Source: Strongylocentrotus droebachiensis
Taxonomy: Eukaryota > Echinodermata > Echinoidea > Camarodonta > Strongylocentrotidae
Direction of reading: 5' to 3'
Assembly (NCBI GenBank): GCA_035222895.1
Contig: JAVYIG010002107.1
Location: 207,354-271,353, forward strand
Length of the DNA: 64,000 nt
A model generated the notes under the pieces. That model worked only from the letters and a program-made list of their open reading frames with translations, had not been told where the DNA came from and ran no database searches. Numbering within the stretch: the first letter of the stretch is position 1; each line of letters begins with the position of its first letter. Positions 32,889 through 45,377 of this stretch are shown piece after piece. A program made the position numbers and the translations under genes.

Positions 32889-34149
32889 CGACCAAGATGT
32901 GACTTTTGCTTTGGACTACCATCCCCCTGTTCATGAGGAAAATGATGAACAACCGAAGATTTGGGGGTATGAGTTACAGGTTAATGCTAGTGTTGGACAA
33001 TAATTAAAAGATTAAGGTTTTAGCAAAATCAACAGGTACAATTACTTTGGCTACATGCAGTGTTTGTTGAAGGCATGCTGAAGGGATTTTAATGTAGGCC
33101 TACTGGTACATGTCTTGAACTGTTTTGATGTTGCACATAATTTTGTGTAATGTTCCTGTGCTTGGAGGATGACTGTTGTTGATGAAGGATTCTGGTGGTG
33201 AGAGGATGCATTACCCATACGGGGAATACATCCTCTCACCTACTGATTTTGATGTTGGAAGTGAATGTTGGGATAGTGTCTGTACTCACATTGGCTGGAG
33301 TTGTTCATGGGTGAAATTGTCCGAAGTCCTCCCAAATTAGATTTGGGTAGCGTTGACGCATGCGGTTGAAGACGCATGCGGTTGAAGACTATCACATGAA
33401 CATAACAAATGATCTTCCATGGAAAACATTTACCAAAAGTTTATATTTAATTGTAAAGTGTCAGTACAAGGTGGCAGATTTACAATGTATTCCACACACA
33501 AAAAAGACAATCGGCATGGTCCTTGTCACATACTCTGAGAAACTATAGCGACATATTGCTGAAAGTGGAAAGGATAGGGAAGATGACTATGAGTGTACCA
33601 GTGGTAGTCATGATGAGAGCAATTTATACTAAGAATCACTGATTGCTATGTGCACTCAAGTAGCCAGCAGTAACTTTTGAGATGTTGGTATTACACAATG
33701 TGTGTTATGGGTAGTTGGATTTTTTTTCTTTTAAAGTCTACAAAATTATGAGAACCTTAAATAATTTGTAATTGGTAAAATGATCTTTTAAAGGAAAATG
33801 CAAGATTTTGCAACCAATGACAACAAAGCATGCCAAGTGAGTGTGTTGTTTGTAACATATTTTTTCATATGCTCTGGCCTACAACAAATTTGTCAGAGGT
33901 GCAGAGGTAAATTTATGGTGAAATACATAGTCTTACATGTATAATAGCCCCAAAGGTGAAAGTGATTTCACACGCCCTAATATTTTTTAATACACATCCA
34001 TTTTTCACAAAATTATACCTATTAGGTGACAAAAAAAAATGGCGGTCAAACCTTCCAGGGAGGGTCGGTCAGTCAGCATTTTTTATTGTGTTTTTGACAT
34101 TAAATTTTTCGATTAAAAAACATGGAAATTATTTGTTCTCAGCTTCTCG
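32889..34149. other. Non-coding interval
   Basis: No gene supported. Small structures: a 15-bp-stem hairpin at 33,197-33,239 (GTGAGAGGATGCATT / AATACATCCTCTCAC) and a 16-base direct doubling of ACGCATGCGGTTGAAG near 33,356-33,387. Otherwise AT-rich and unrecognised. Confidence 0.5.
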
Positions 34150-34760
34150 CTCACTCACTGCACTCGCAACTTTTCATCCAATTTTTTGGTCAAAATGGCT
34201 GATTTTCCTTGTTTCCAACAAAATTTACAATGATAAAATATAGACCTAAACACCTCAAAATAACAGTAAAATACAAAGACTGACAAATGGAGGAATGAGC
34301 CGGAGAGCCAGTAAGGCCCGAAAGTAGCCCACACCTTTACAAAAATATGTATACAATGCATGATATACACAGAAAAAAGAAACAATTAACAAAAGTTGAA
34401 CGCGTAAAAAAGACTCTGACAAAAACCATTACGACAAGACAAATGTGGACATGCTCTAAAGAAATTACTCATAATTACTAATCAGCTAACGTTTAAGTAG
34501 GTTTCGAAAGTGTTTTGTATTTTTTGATTCTTTGATTAGTTTAGGGAGTGAATTTGAAAGGATTAGGCCGGCTGCTTGTATACCATGATCAGAGAAAGCT
34601 TTCTTATTGAGTGTATGACAAAGATCATTAATTTGTGTTGTTTAGTAATGGTAAGTATCAGAGCGCCTTTTGAAGTAGTCTTTGAAAGACACTGGTAAAT
34701 TATTAATATAGAATGTATGCATAAATACGCCAAGTTCAAGAGTATACATGTCTATTACAG
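34150..34760 (-). pseudogene. LINE 3' fragment, minus strand
   Basis: Minus-strand translation from about 34,740 gives LELGVFMHTFYINNLPVSFK, a stop, then NKKAFSDHGIQAAGLILSN and SLPKLIKESKN...FRNLLKR, the characteristic C-terminal end of CR1/RTE-like ORF2, ending at a TAG near 34,490. The following 340 bases look like its 3' UTR. An internal stop shows it is dead. Confidence 0.7.
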
Positions 34761-37700
34761 TATCGTGCATGCGCATTCAGTTTCAGCAGTTCCCTACGAA
34801 GAAGAAGTGTTCAAGCGATGCCCGTTATGGACAGAAATTGCTTGAAAACACTGACATCGTAGGTAAAAAATGGTTGTATATGTGATGTAAATGTTCATTA
34901 ATATCGTGTTAAGATCTCGGTGAGCACAAACATGGAGAGCTCCTAGTCAGGAATCCGCCTGACAAGCAATAGTTCATATCCTGCCCGGTTGACGTGAATT
35001 CACGCGCATGAAAATATGCTGGTAATGATGTCTGTCCTTTGTATGAGGGGACTGACCTAACAACACCTCAAGGAAATTTTGGACGGTAATAGGTAGGGTG
35101 GGGACTTGAGTAACCGGACACTTAATTTTGTGCGTTTTTTCAGAATATGTTGCCAAAAAACATAATTGAGTAACCGGACACTTAATTTTGTGCGTTTTTT
35201 CAGAATATGTTGCCAAAAAACGTAATTTCCAAATAATCAGCATTAGAATTTCCATGCAAAATCAGGATTTATGCGAAGAAAAATAACAGCTGCGTCACCG
35301 GGTGTCTGTTTGCAACTGCGCGCGATGTTTCCCCGACGCGTATTGCGCCGTTCTAATGCGCGGTGTCCGGGTACTCAACCCGTCCGGAAATACAACCTCT
35401 CATGATACCGATTTTGTGAGCACGAAAAAGAAGACTACGACAAGGTTAGGGTCATTTTGAACAGCGATATAAACAAACTGGTAGGTTGATACGGAGTGCC
35501 ATTCCAGGGAATAAAAATACAGAAGTTTCTTTTTTATCATAAACCTACTCGTAGATTTCATGTTTTGATCGACAAATTGAGGACCTGAAATAATTGTGGA
35601 CGGTAATGGTAATAGGACCCCCGTCATACGAGATGAACACGTATGCCCACGCATGGTATTACCGGACACTATTGAATTACCGGACGCGCGTTCTACGCGC
35701 GGGACTACACGTATCGAATGTGCAAGTCGAGTGGGGTGATCAAGAAATGTATGACGCATCGTAAGAACACAAAAAAAAAAATTAGAAAATTTACACATCT
35801 AACTTAGCCTAACGTACGAGTGACAAATACATGCCTTTTTCATGAAATAATCCAATTTTCCTAATGCCCGTGCAAAGTGAATGGCTGTCAAGTTTGTTTT
35901 GAGAATGTCATTTTGCTATTTGTTTTCCGTGCATTTTCTTCTCGCGCGACTCGCGACTTTTGCGTTTCGCCATAGACATAACACGGTGTCCGGCAATACA
36001 GGTCGATTTTCAGCGCCGCGAAATAAGAATCATAACATGTGCAGGGACTAGATCTACGTGGATACACTTTCCCATGACCATGTGCATGGCATTTTAATTT
36101 TAAGCGCCAACATGCTAAATAATCTGGTCAAGTTCACGCGATTTCTACATTTACACTTTTTGCGTAGCGAATAATGATTCGAGTAGTGTAAAATCTAAAC
36201 AGTTAAAAAGTTACTCGCTCAAAATCGCTCAAATTTTGTATCGCAATTTGAAGAAAAAAAAATCACATTTTCACTTACCCATCATTGATGCCATTTGCCT
36301 CATGATCATCTTGAACTTTCAACTTTGTTTGGGTGACATTTCCGAGCATCCGAATGCTTCCGAAGACGTTGCTTCCAAGACCTATGATGCCGAAGATGAC
36401 GTTTTGTGTGACGTCACAGGTCTACTAAATAAAATAATAAAATTCACTTTTTGGCTCTGATATATACTGTTTCGTATGTTTTTCAGCGTTTTAACCCTCT
36501 TGAAACCATTCTAAGGCGTTCCATGCGATACAATGTCAAAATGTTGGCTACAACATACATATCTGGGGCATTTTAGGTCATTACCTGGTATTTTACTACA
36601 AAAGTAATTGAGAGTGTTCCGTTAAAGCCCTAGTCGTGTGGTGCGCCACCTACCGGTGGTTCCGGGAACATTGCGTCCAGATAAACGACACATGGTTGAA
36701 TCAAAACGTACGCAATGCAGAACATGAAGACATATACCTAACTCCGATTTGGGAGGTTCAATATGATTCTTTTTAGGGGGACTTAGATCATGAAGTAAAA
36801 GATAAAAGGTAATAGAGATTGGTTAGGCATTTTTTTATCGATCTTAATCTCTGTAGTCACTCTATGTAGTCGCACCTTTCTCTTTCCATTGTAAATGGAC
36901 ATTGGTTCCCTTGACAAAGATTCTTGTCGCTAGCCCCTTCTCCTTCCGTAACTTGTATGCTTCGTTCGCGAGGATCCAGCGGCGGGTCTTCATCGAAGGC
37001 GGAAGGTCGGTCTAACAGTTAGACGCGTTTGGGCGTGGCCGGTCTCATCGGGGGTCTTCATGCGCTTTCTATGTTGGTCTTCGAATGCCGCTAAGACGTA
37101 TCTGTCAAAATCAATCTCGGATTGCACATTTTGCAATTGTGCTGGATTTTAAGATAAAAAAGAAAAGAAAAGAATGTCAGATTCAGATTGTATTGGTCAC
37201 AGGGTTGACCTGAATTATTTTACAAAGAGGACTATATATGTGTCCCAAAAAAAATTGATGTAATTATTTAATTTTAAGTACATGTTTACATTGTTTTCTA
37301 AACATTATTTTTTGTTATTTGACCTATATTGATGATTTTAGATATTTGGATTTAAAACAGATTCTCGATACATGAATTCATAAGATATGTTTTTTCATAC
37401 ATTAATCATTTGTAGTCGAGATTGTATCGACCACAGACACTGTATTAATAATGTCTCTTTAAATCTGAGACAGTTTTGAAAGAGTTATGTCAGAATGCAT
37501 GCATATTCTCTGTGTACATTGTATTTCATTATTCAATTGGCTAACTTATTCCCAAAAAAAAATTAACAGCGATTCATGAAACTGATATTTTTTTTGTTTA
37601 GGTGAAGACATTGCCATGAATTTTTGTAATTTATTTTTTGAAAATTGCCAAATTGGGTATGAAATATTTGATATTTTGTCACTTATGACGGGGAAAGAAA

Positions 37701-38122
37701 AGAAAAAGAAAAGAATTTAGTGTTTATGTCTACAGATCATCAGACTTGAATTTTCAGGTTGAAAAGGGATAGAACCCATTGATGTTAGGAAGTTGTTTGG
37801 AAGATGTTTATTGATGAAAGCATACCAGTTTTTTGTATTTGCTATATGTGTGATTTTTCCCTAATTGAATTGATGTTGATTCTTTAAAAAGAAAGGAATT
37901 GTACAGAAGGAAATCTACATGATTTGATTTGATCAGGTATTTCAAGCTAATTTTATGTGACTCATTTTCTTAGGAATCAAATGCATGTTCATACAAAGTA
38001 TCTTTTAAAATGAGGACATTTTTCTGTGAAGATGGAATATTATGTAAGGTTTTGATTTTACTGAGCCAAATGGTTATTTGTTTAGTTTACTTAAACTTTC
38101 CACTCCGTTATGCCTCATCGCA
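34761..38122. other. Long non-coding interval left of the complete gypsy element
   Basis: No gene supported; ORFs up to about 130 codons lack recognisable features. It holds a 56-base exact repeat at 60-base period (35,106-35,161 and 35,166-35,221) and five CCGGACAC/GTGTCCGG words between 35,114 and 35,993. It also has a repeated GGACGGTAAT..AATAGG word (35,080 and 35,595) and AT-rich DNA with AAAAGAAAAG runs (37,150-37,720). Confidence 0.5.
35106..35221. repeat. Recent 60-bp tandem duplication
   Basis: TTGAGTAACCGGACACTTAA... at 35,106-35,161 is repeated without change at 35,166-35,221 (56 identical bases, period 60). Confidence 0.92.
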
Positions 38123-38127
38123 CTCCT

Positions 38128-38312
38128 TGTCACATATTAAGTGCAAACAAACTAACAAAGTAGTTGAATTCCATAACCATAGTCTGGTGTTTATTCCCCG
38201 CACTGGGTATCAAGTCACGCGTATCGCATATACATCGCGCACATGCGATCTGACCTCTTGAGGTCACAGGTGTCACATTTGCATAATCTGATACATATTC
38301 ATCATCATGACA
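38128..38312 (-). repeat. 3' LTR of complete gypsy element
   Basis: 185 bp, TGTCACATAT...ATCATGACA. Compared with the 5' LTR it reads CCCCGCACTG instead of CCCCGGACTG and ATTCATCATC instead of ATTCATTATC. Confidence 0.94.
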
Positions 38313-38322
38313 TCCCTCCTTT
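38313..38322 (-). promoter_or_regulatory. Polypurine tract
   Basis: Immediately inside the 3' LTR the minus strand reads AAAGGAGGGA, the expected place and composition for the plus-strand primer of reverse transcription. Confidence 0.75.
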
Positions 38323-40986
38323 GCCAGAATGAAACTTTATCCTGGTCTATTTTTATACTATAGTTTCACTGACAATTCTTGTAATTGCAATGACGAACCT
38401 TCGTCATTGCCTTGTTTTCGTTCACATTCTGCCCCATTAATATTCTTATCGTCCAAAAATCCCATTCGTTTTGCACGTAGTGCTTGTGATTCCTAGTTAG
38501 GTACTTTCCTCAAGTCCTTTTCCTTTCAAATTTCGTAGGCATCATCTCTAGCATCTCATCAAGGTCACCTACTTTTTCGATTTTCGAAATCACTCATGCA
38601 TGACCGTCCAGGCGCCATTTTGTCAGTTTCTGGTCCATTTTAAGGCCTTTCTTTCTTCCTTCCTATCTCCACTATCCTAGATCCTACAAACTTCTAACAA
38701 ATTCCTTTAGATAGTCTAAGAGATGTTCTTTCATCTGCGACGTATAACCTGACCTTCAAAATGCCATCTTCGTACCCAAAATTCAAATCTGAAATCGACT
38801 CCGTCAAAAATCTTTCAAATTCTTGAAAACTGGACCCCTAAAAATCTAAAAACTGCCATAACTTTCTTTTATAAATTCCGTTTTGTATTTAAATCTCACA
38901 GTATCCTTATCTTATAATTGCACATAGCCATGTTAAATTTCATGCTCCAATGGCTATGCAAAACATAAATAGCGCCCTCTAAAGTTCTGGAAATTGGTTT
39001 TCTTTCTGTGGCCGTATCTCCATTATGGCTTGGCAAACCCGTACCCTTTTCTGGATTTAGATACTTGAAGATATGCCCTTTCCAGCCATATACAAAATTA
39101 TATACCCTAACACTGACCGACATTGCGAAAAATGCCCTCCAAATTCGCCATTTTGAAGGAAAGTCCAAAATAACTTCAACTTGCTCTAAATTGGCGATCT
39201 TTATACCTACATCAATGAAACTTGGCAGACACATGTATCCATAAACGTGACAACTGTCTGCTAAATTTGGTAAATTTTAATAACGTCAGCGCAAAGTTAT
39301 CGTTAAAAATGATGAATTTGCTATGCATTACGTAATAGCGCCTTTAATGCGTGCAGTACATTCCGTGCAGATGACAATGGTGTCAAACTGACCGCAATGA
39401 AGTGCCCTTTCGAATGATACCAAGTATGGTATATGTTTACACAGAAAATCGTGAGTAAATCGCATTTGAACAAGGGTCACTATACGAATTCCGCCCGATT
39501 ATAACACTTATCGGCCAGGACGTCATTTTTTCAGACTACTTTTCGCCCCCTAAACATCCTTTTTTTTCCTTGAAAATTTGCAATGACATTTCGAGATGCA
39601 ATACGCAGGGCACCTAGTGGCCTGATTTTTGAAATTGGTCAAAGGGGCCATTTAAGACGCCATTTTGTCCTTTAAATCTATTTTACATCACATGTTTCGA
39701 TAGGATTATCATAGGAAAAAAGAGAGTAGTTTACAATAACGACCATAAAATTCTCTTTCCAATGATACCATTTACGGCCCATAAAGAGACATAAAGAGAG
39801 AGAGAAAAAACAATTTAACTCCGGTCATAATACAGATCCTGTACGTTTTCCGCCCATGCATTACACGCATTGTCTATGGGGCAAATCGGGTTCACGCTTT
39901 TGACCCCTAGAACGATCTTGATTGCAATGACGAACATGCAACTAATCCCATTTGTTTTTGCACGCAGTGCTTGCGAGCCCTTTCTAGGTTCTTTCCCCTA
40001 TCCCAATTTCTTTCAAACATCGTAGGCATAGTCACTACCATCCCATCAAGGTCACTATTGAGGCCTTTCTTTCGCCCTATCTGTCTCTAATATTACAGAA
40101 GCTAAAGACTTCGTACAAATTGCTCTGGATAGTCCGAGAGAAGCTCTTTCGTTCGACACGTAGAAACACGGCGTCATTGCACGCACATCGTTGTGACACG
40201 ATTGCATTTCTAGTATTTCTTTTGTTCTTGTGTTTCAGCCATATGTCAATTACTGAAATAAACATGCTTTGGTGCATTTGCTTTTGTTTCTTTCTTCTTT
40301 TTTCTTTTTTTTCTTTTTTTTTAAATAACAACTTCAACAAAACTATTCCTAACAAACAACAAATTTATCTGGTCTATAAACTTTTCCCAAATGTTTTATC
40401 TTCCAAACAACTTTGTTGAACAACATACAACATAACATGCAATATAATATCTTTCATGCAATATCTTTCATGCATCCAGTCTGTGGTCCAAATAAAAGTT
40501 CAACTGTTCACTGGATACTATTTGAGTTCTAGTTTTGAGTTTGTGTAAATCATCCGTTATCTCCAAGCGTTCATACGACTAGCCGACGTTTCTGGAAATA
40601 CTCTCTTCGATGATTGAATCCATTTTTAAAACTGATCCATGCTCCAACTCAAACTTGTGTTTTTCGCAACACCTATCACATACAATAAGGGCAGCGTTCG
40701 GCGTACACCCTTTTACATTGATTAATATATGTGTAATATTGAAACATATATATATATCAGAACTTATTATTTTAGCACATAACACAACTTCCTTGTACGC
40801 TTGGTTTCCATGGTGATTTCTCCAACATGTCGATTTCACAAATATGGGCAGTGCAAGGCGTACACCCTTTAAATCACAACTTGGCATCAACCAATGATTT
40901 CCAAACATTTCTCCTTGGCACATGTAGTTTCAGATATCACTGTCGCTATTTTACAAAGAGCTCATCCCCACCATATTGATCTGGAA
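38323..40986 (-). other. 3' non-coding region of gypsy element
   Basis: About 2.6 kb between the integrase tail and the polypurine tract with no credible ORF. It contains an internal diverged duplication: 38,390-38,765 resembles 39,920-40,175 (shared ATTGCAATGACGAAC, TTTTGCACG.AGTGCTTG, TCGTAGGCAT, CATCTCATCAAGGTCAC, AAGGCCTTTCTTTC). A pyrimidine/poly-T tract lies at 40,280-40,322. Possibly captured host sequence or an unrecognised third ORF decayed beyond reading. Confidence 0.6.
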
Positions 40987-41280
40987 TCACACAAAATCAT
41001 CATATCGCTTAGGGAATCTTCTCTGGCGTTGTGGTCTACTAGCTGCCAAAGGAACGTTGGTGTTTGTTGTCTCTGCCTGAGTGTCACCATCTTGATGTGT
41101 CTGGTCACCGCCTGATGTGTTGCTTGCTGCCTCTAAGTCTGGACCTCTGGTCACCGCCTCAGGAGTACTGGTCACCGCCTCAGGATTGCCGTCCGACCCT
41201 TCAGGAACACCGGTCACCGCCTCAGGATTGCCGTCTGTCCTCTCTGGATTGGCAGCTTCGTTATGAGTGTCTCGGGACAT
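40987..41280 (-). pseudogene. gypsy integrase C-terminal tail with short repeats
   Basis: A 97-codon frame, displaced by one frame from the integrase core, begins MSRDTHNEAANPE and repeats GNPEAVT/TPEAVT three times (DNA repeat GGTCACCGCCTCAGGA at 41,150-41,235), ending in a basic RPQRQRRFPKRYDDFV. The basic end resembles the terminal part of many gypsy integrases. The repeats look like a local expansion. Outside copy 1's visible part, so it cannot be compared. Confidence 0.65.
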
Positions 41281-41288
41281 GTATCTTT

Positions 41289-44152
41289 TTACACTTGATA
41301 CATTCCTTTTGTACAGGACTCCTTCAGATCAGGAGACTTCACAGTTACCATACTTCCTGTTCTTGCTGTCACTGTGTATGGCTTGTTAAAGTATGGCGTG
41401 TCTAGTTTCCTCCTTTCATCACGTCTTACTATCACCTTATCTCCTGGCACTATGTCAGAATGTACGGCTCCCCTCTTCAGATCTGCATAGTGTTTTGCAC
41501 CACTTTTCGTTTGGAGGTCTCTATCTCTCAGTTCCTGATCCTCACTAATGTCCTGAATTTGTGGTAGTTTAGTTCGGATCTTTCTCCCGAACAACACTTC
41601 TGCCGGGCTTTTCCCCGTTGTCGAATGAGTACTAGCCCGATAGACTGCGACGTAAGTCAGCAAGGCCTCTTTCCAATCCTTGCCTTCTGCCTGTGCAATT
41701 CTAAGCCTTTTCACTATACTCTGGTTCTGTCTTTCGACCTCGCCGTTGGCTTGGGGCCATTTAGGAGTCACCCGATGGTGGTGAATTCCTGTAATGTTCA
41801 TGTACTCTGCGAAAACTTCTGAGATGAACTGGGGTCCATTGTCTGAGTATAACGTCACAGGTAACCCATGTCTGCCAAAGATTTCAGCCAGGGCTTTGAC
41901 TGTCTTCTCTGCAGTAGTTGATTTCATGATTGCATACTCGTAGTATCTGCTATAATAATCAACTACCACAAGTATAGATTCTCCTGTCGGAAGTGGTCCT
42001 AGGAAATCAACAGCTACATCCACCTAAGGTCCTGTCGGCAACATAGTACTTCGAATTGGTTCTAGTGGATTACCCCTGCTTGTGATTTGGCAACCATGAC
42101 AAGTCTTGACGAATTTCTCTGCATCTTTCTCACATCCTGGCCACCATACCTTGGTTCTCAAATTCTGTTTGGTGCCAACAATGCCCAGGTGTCCTTCGTG
42201 AGCTAATGACACCATCTCTGGCCTCTGTGCCTGTGGAATCACCAATCTGCTACCTCTCAGCACACACTGACCAATTATACAGAGTTCATCCTTGATGGGA
42301 ATGTATGCTTTGTATGGATAATCATCCCATTGTCCACTGTGAATACACTCTCTGATAACTTCGAGTTCAGGATCATGTTCAGATTCTCTTTCTACTTCCT
42401 TCGTTGTCACCGCACCTGGCGTTGACTGGACTGCCACAAAGCGCACAAAGCTCTCTGCTTCTGTTTCCAACACAGAAGTTTCTCTCGGTTGATCATCCTT
42501 CAGCAATCTTGACAATGGATCTGCAATGTTGGACTTTCCTGCAATGTGGACTACCCTGTACTTGTACTGTTGAAGCCTCAGAACCCACCGCTCTATTCTC
42601 GCACATGGCTTAGATCTCGGTGAATAAATGACTTCAAGCGGTTTGTGATCAGTCACTAGATCAAACTCTATTCCATACAGGTACGCATGGAATCTCTCAC
42701 AAGCCCACACAAGTCCAAGGGCTTCTTTCTCCGTCTGAGAGTATCTCCTTTCAACGTTACTTAACGAGCGGCTGGCATACGCTACTATCCTCGGGCCATC
42801 AGCATGCACCTGCACCAGCACTGCTCCTAATCCAACTGGACTGGAATCCGCTATGACCTTTGTCGGTGCATTTAGATCATAGTAGCCCAGGGTCTCTGCA
42901 CTCATTAAGCTTTCCTTCACGCCTTAAACGCTTGTTGTTGTTCATGACCAAATTGAAATGGCGTGTCCTTTCTGGTCAGCTTTCTCAGTGGATCTGCCAA
43001 TGTAGCAAAGTTCGGAATGAACTTGGCGCAGTAGTTGACTAGCCCCAAGAAACTTCTCATCTCAGTTGCATTCTGGGGTTCACGGGCCTCTGCGATTGCT
43101 TTCACCTTGGCCAATCCTGGGTTGAGTCCTTCGCTAGTCAGTCTGTGCCCCATGAAGTCCAACTCAGAGACTCCAAACTTACACTTTTCTGCATTTGCAG
43201 TAAGTCCTGCGTCCCGCAGTCTGCCAAGCACCTGCTTCAACCTCTTGTCATGCTCTTTCTGGGTCGATGCATGCACAATGATATCATCTGATATGTTTGC
43301 AGCTCCTTCTATACCAGCTATCACCCTGTGTATCTCATATTGATAAATCTCTGGAGCAGCATTGATTCCGAACAACAGTCTCTTATAGCGGAACAACCCA
43401 CAATGAGTGACAAAGGTTGTCACCTCTCTAGACTCCGGATGTAACTCCAGTTGGTGGTACCCCCACGTCAGGTCTATTTTCGAAAAGACCTTGCTAATCG
43501 ACAACTCCTGTAGGACTTCCTCAATAGTGGGAATGGGGTGACGTTCTCTTACGATTGCTTCGTTCACTCTCCGCATATCGATACACAGTCTTATTTCGTC
43601 ATTTCGCTTGGGAACAATGACAACTGGGCTTACCCATGGCGTGGAGCGTTCAACTGGCTCGATAATGTCAAGATCGATCAACTCTGCGATCTTCATCTCC
43701 ACCTTCTTTCTCAGTCCAAATGGAGTCCTTCGCACAGGCTGGGCCACTGGCTTCACCGTTTCATCCACAGCTAGCTTAACTTGTCGGCCCTTCAACTTCC
43801 CTACTCCTTTGAAGACTGCTTCAAATTCATGATTTAGGTCTGCATAGCTCTGTACTGCATTTACAACTCCCACATGGAGCACTCCCAGCTCTCTAGATGT
43901 CCGCTTGCTAAGTAAAGGTTCTCCCTTTTCCTTGATAACAACAAACTCTGCAGTAGACTTCATCTTGCCCACTTCTACTGTGGCTGTAAAACATCCAACG
44001 GTCGTCAATGGTATCTGTGATGTGTATGGATAAAGCCTCTTGGTACTCTTAGTAGATTTGCAGATAATTTTGTCCTTCTTCAGTTTCTCCCACAATATCT
44101 GATCTATTACATTGCAATCACTTCCCGAATCTACTACCACTGGGACCTCCAA
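41289..44152 (-). pseudogene. gypsy pol: protease, RT, RNase H, integrase, broken (copy 2)
   Basis: Segment 44,152-42,917 carries the DSGS protease and the reverse transcriptase with ISDDIIV. A one-base loss near 42,918 shifts the frame into 42,920-42,024, which has RNase H (TDHKPLE, SNIADPLSR) and the integrase HHCC zinc domain (HEGHLG...CHGCQ). A TAG at 42,024 precedes the integrase core (42,023-41,289) with the D-D-E catalytic residues in VVDYYSRY, SDNGPQF and NGEVERQNQ. At its C-terminus the frame shifts again before a Pro/Thr-rich tail. The RT has V where copy 1 has F in the PTIEE.LQEL stretch. Confidence 0.9.
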
Positions 44153-45169
44153 TGATTATTGGGACCTTCTCATGATCACCATCATTCACGGCAAATTGAT
44201 AGTACCTCTGATCACGCCTACGGCTGTTGTCATCATCACCATCATTTCCGGGTTCACCTTCCACTTGGCGAACTCTATTCTTATACTTCTTTCCATCTCT
44301 GGACTTCCCATCTCTGAATTTTCCTCTCGCCTCACTTGTGCTTTTGGCCTTACTTTTGCACATCGTCGCAAAGTGGTTTTGGCCTCCACATTTCCGACAA
44401 ATCTTTCCTTTGGCTGGACATGATGCATCCTTCCCAAAATGTCCTTTGTTCCCACATCTGTAGCATTCCAAATTCTTTTTTCTGTCATTCTCATATGATA
44501 CCTGATTCACTTGAACTTGCCCACCAACTCTAGGCCTTTCTCTCTCTCTCTCAATGACATGGAGTTAAATTGACCTTCAACAGCTTCTAGAGCAGCAGCC
44601 ATGGCCGGACAATGCATCATTTAACTTGAGCTCACCTCCTTTCTCCAGCATTCTCCTGCGAAGTTTATCAGCTCTGCAGTACTGAACTACTTGGTCAAGA
44701 ATTTGGTTTTCTACATCTCCAGCTACGAAATTGCATCCGATAGCAACCTGTCGTAATTTGGTGACAAATTGGGCAACCGTTTCACCATCTTCCTGCTTAG
44801 TTTTCCTGAACAAATGTCTTTGAAACGTAGCATTAGGTTTCACAACATAATGAGCATTTAGGGCATCTGTGGCTTTTTGATACTCATTCCTCTCCCCTTT
44901 GTTTGGAAGTGTTTTGAAAGTCTCCCTTACCACGGGCCCCGCAGTATACAGCAACAGCGCTCTCCGTTGCGCCTCCTGGGCCGGCGTACATCCGTCCAGA
45001 AACAGGCCGCGACTATCGGCGTAGGCTTCGAAGCTTTCCACTTGCCGCTGACAATACTTGCACCACCCGTCGGATCGAAGTGTGGAACTCCTCGAAGCGC
45101 TAACAATTCCGCACCAGCGAATGCCATGTTGAAACTTTTCCAGCTCGTAGCCACAGATTCAACATCCAA
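44118..45169 (-). pseudogene. gypsy gag, frameshifted (copy 2)
   Basis: Same arrangement and same breaks as gag at 2,047-3,098: an N-terminal segment (MAFAGAELLALRGVPHF, from about 45,127), capsid segment 45,041-44,577, nucleocapsid segment 44,510-44,118 with one CX2CX4HX6C and one CX2CX4HX4C knuckle. One visible difference from copy 1 is SRRRDQ instead of SRGRDQ. Capsid assembly and RNA packaging would be its role in an intact element. Confidence 0.86.
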
Positions 45170-45178
45170 GAAACATTA

Positions 45179-45191
45179 ATCCTCGTCGCCA
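45179..45191 (-). promoter_or_regulatory. Primer-binding site, serine-tRNA type
   Basis: One base inside the 5' LTR the minus strand reads TGGCGACGAGGAT. From general knowledge of animal tRNA sequences this complements the 3' end of serine tRNA (GCT) including CCA. The site starts minus-strand DNA synthesis. Confidence 0.75.
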
Positions 45192-45192
45192 A

Positions 45193-45377
45193 TGTCACAT
45201 ATTAAGTGCAAACAAACTAACAAAGTAGTTGAATTCCATAACCATAGTCTGGTGTTTATTCCCCGGACTGGGTATCAAGTCACGCGTATCGCATATACAT
45301 CGCGCACATGCGATCTGACCTCTTGAGGTCACAGGTGTCACATTTGCATAATCTGATACATATTCATTATCATGACA
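45193..45377 (-). repeat. 5' LTR of complete gypsy element
   Basis: 185 bp, same termini as the 3' LTR; it should carry the promoter for the minus-strand transcript. Confidence 0.94.

Larger units (their letters stand above)
38128..45377 (-). mobile_element. Complete Ty3/gypsy LTR retrotransposon (copy 2)
   Basis: 7,250-bp element on the minus strand, flanked by the 5-bp target duplication CTCCT (38,123-38,127 and 45,378-45,382). LTRs are 185 bp each with TGTCA...TGACA ends and differ by about two substitutions by eye. In coding direction: 5' LTR, primer-binding site, gag with two zinc knuckles, protease, reverse transcriptase, RNase H, integrase, then ~2.6 kb of 3' non-coding DNA, polypurine tract, 3' LTR. 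Domain order protease-RT-RNase H-integrase identifies Ty3/gypsy; a serine-tRNA primer suggests the Mag/SURL group. Several frameshifts and a nonsense codon make it non-autonomous. Confidence 0.94.

Noticed and set aside
36236..36460. Small secreted acidic protein (74 codons, signal-like hydrophobic stretch)
   Set aside because: Lone short ORF in AT-rich DNA with no splice sites, repeats or homologous pattern to support it.
38128..45377. Two independent insertions of the same gypsy family
   Set aside because: The two copies share the CTCCT target duplication, identical outer flank, the next-door foldback and the same lesions, so it is one insertion seen twice.
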